Origin: JBDKGV01 sp039798005
GTDB lineage: Bacteria > Fibrobacterota > Fibrobacteria > UBA5070
Direction: 5' to 3'
DNA length: 6,085 bases
NCBI GenBank assembly: GCA_039798005.1
Contig: JBDKGV010000210.1
Coordinates: forward strand, 1 to 6,085
Under the pieces are notes generated by a model. It searched no databases and was not told the DNA's origin. It saw only the letters and a list, made by a program, of their open reading frames with translations. A program made the translations under genes and the position numbers. Below, one piece after another: positions 5,028 through 6,085 of the stretch. Each line of letters starts with the position of its first letter. Within the stretch, counting starts at the first letter, position 1.

Positions 5028-6085
5028 ATGTCCATTACCGAGATCGTCGCGCGTCGGCGCACTTTTGCCATCATTTCGCACCCTGACGCGGGCAAGACCA
5101 CGCTCACGGAAAAACTCCTGTGGTACGGCGGCGCCATCCACGAAGCCGGAATGGTGCGTGCCAAGAAGGGGCGCAAGGCCGCGACCTCCGACTGGATGAA
5201 GATCGAGCAGCAGCGAGGCATCTCGGTGACAAGCTCCGTCATGAGTTTTCCCCACGATGGCCACCACATGAACCTGGTGGACACCCCGGGGCACGAGGAC
5301 TTCTGCGAAGACACCTTCCGCGCCTTGGCTGCGGTGGACTCGGCCGTGATCCTGATCGACGGCGCCAAGGGCGTGGAGCCCCAGACGCTCAAGCTCATGG
5401 ACGTGTGCCGCCTGCGCCGCACTCCGGTCATCACCTTCATCAACAAGTGCGACCGCGACATCCGGGACCCGCTGGAGCTCTTCGACGAGATCGAGAAGAT
5501 GCTCGGGCCCAAGGTCGTCCCCATGACCTTGCCGGTCGGATCAGGCGTCTCTTTCAAGGGTGTCTATTCCTTCTTCGACAAGGGCTTCCACAGCTTTGCC
5601 GAGCACGATGAAGAAGCCTCCGATCAGAAGGGCGACACCGGCATCCACCGCATCGGTCTGGATGATCCTCGCTTTGACGAACTGGCCGGCCGCGAAGCCC
5701 AGAACCTGCGCGACCTTTCCGACCTCGTGAGCGGCGCCTGCGAGCCCTTCGATCTCCAGCGCTATCTCGACCAGGACATCACCCCGGTCTTCTTCGGCTC
5801 GGCCATGCACAACTTCGGCGTGAAGCACCTGCTGGACGCCTTGGTGCGACTGGCCCCGGCCCCTGGCGAGCGCGAATCGGACAAGCGGATCGTGAAGGCG
5901 GACGAAGAGAAGTTCACCGGCTTTGTGTTCAAGATCCAAGCCAACATGGACCCCAAGCACCGCGACCGCCTTGCGTTCGTGCGCGTCTGTTCGGGCAAGT
6001 TCCTGCGCGGTGAAAAAGTCCTGCACGTGCGCTCCGGGCGCGACGTGCGCCTCGCGAGTCCCACCACCTTCGTGGCCCAGGACCG
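5028..6085 (+). CDS. prfC: Peptide chain release factor 3 (RF3), N-terminal two-thirds (3' end outside window)
   Basis: RF3 is the translational GTPase that removes RF1/RF2 from the ribosome after peptide release. The frame is open from ATG 5028 through the right edge, giving 352 residues of about 530 in E. coli RF3. The G domain is complete: RRRTFAIISHPDAGKTT (P-loop 17-24), the switch I region ATSDWMKIEQQRGISVTSS, DTPGHEDF (85-92), NKCD (139-142) and a FFGSA element. Blocks diagnostic of RF3 rather than EF-G are RDIRDPLELFDEIE, SFKGVYSFFDKGF, and EEKFTGFVFKIQANMDPKHRDR in domain II, the last nearly identical to E. coli. An in-frame ATG at 5004 would add eight residues not expected in the family. 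A GGAG (5008-5011) lies 16 nt before the chosen start, rather far for a Shine-Dalgarno sequence. It is divergent from the lipoprotein gene. Confidence 0.96.
   Translation, partial: MSITEIVARRRTFAIISHPDAGKTTLTEKLLWYGGAIHEAGMVRAKKGRKAATSDWMKIEQQRGISVTSSVMSFPHDGHHMNLVDTPGHEDFCEDTFRALAAVDSAVILIDGAKGVEPQTLKLMDVCRLRRTPVITFINKCDRDIRDPLELFDEIEKMLGPKVVPMTLPVGSGVSFKGVYSFFDKGFHSFAEHDEEASDQKGDTGIHRIGLDDPRFDELAGREAQNLRDLSDLVSGACEPFDLQRYLDQDITPVFFGSAMHNFGVKHLLDALVRLAPAPGERESDKRIVKADEEKFTGFVFKIQANMDPKHRDRLAFVRVCSGKFLRGEKVLHVRSGRDVRLASPTTFVAQD

Noticed and set aside
5442..5453. NKCD instead of the common NKLD/NKMD in the RF3 G4 motif
   Set aside because: The G4 consensus is NKxD, so Cys at the variable position is not a functional anomaly.

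Overview
The window carries six protein-coding genes and almost no spare DNA. It reads as a high-GC member of the Fibrobacterota or a close relative. The main clue is a lipoprotein that ends in a Fibrobacter succinogenes major paralogous (FISUMP) domain, a family expanded in that phylum and also found in other FCB-group bacteria. Most genes look about two-thirds G+C by eye, and I found almost no Shine-Dalgarno sequences at the chosen starts. The phylum is an inference; no rRNA or similar marker is present.

Layout, left to right. (1) Positions 2-679, + strand: the C-terminal part of an AlbA/RecG-like ATP-binding regulator with a GHKL-type ATPase domain, a (TPEV/A)4 linker and a winged-helix tail. 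It is open to the left edge and clearly lower in GC than its neighbours. (2) 723-1589, +: metF, methylenetetrahydrofolate reductase. A perfect ATATCAA-N6-TTGATAT palindrome lies over its probable promoter, and the geometry suggests a leaderless transcript. (3) On the - strand, read from right to left, a lipoprotein with three chitobiase-type repeats and a FISUMP domain (4861-3044), a secreted small cupin (2984-2547) and a short NFACT-family protein (2509-1586). Gaps of 59 and 37 bp make one transcription unit possible. The NFACT gene meets metF tail to tail with overlapping stop codons. (4) 5028-6085, +: prfC, release factor 3, cut by the right edge. It is divergent from the lipoprotein gene across a 166-bp region holding several inverted repeats.

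How they fit together: metF (one-carbon/methionine metabolism), prfC (translation termination and ribosome recycling) and the NFACT protein (ribosome-associated quality control family) are housekeeping-type genes. The lipoprotein and cupin are exported. No mobile element, CRISPR array, tRNA or rRNA was seen. The best leads are the metF operator/promoter arrangement, the NFACT protein lacking its catalytic N-terminal domain, and the repeat architecture of the lipoprotein.
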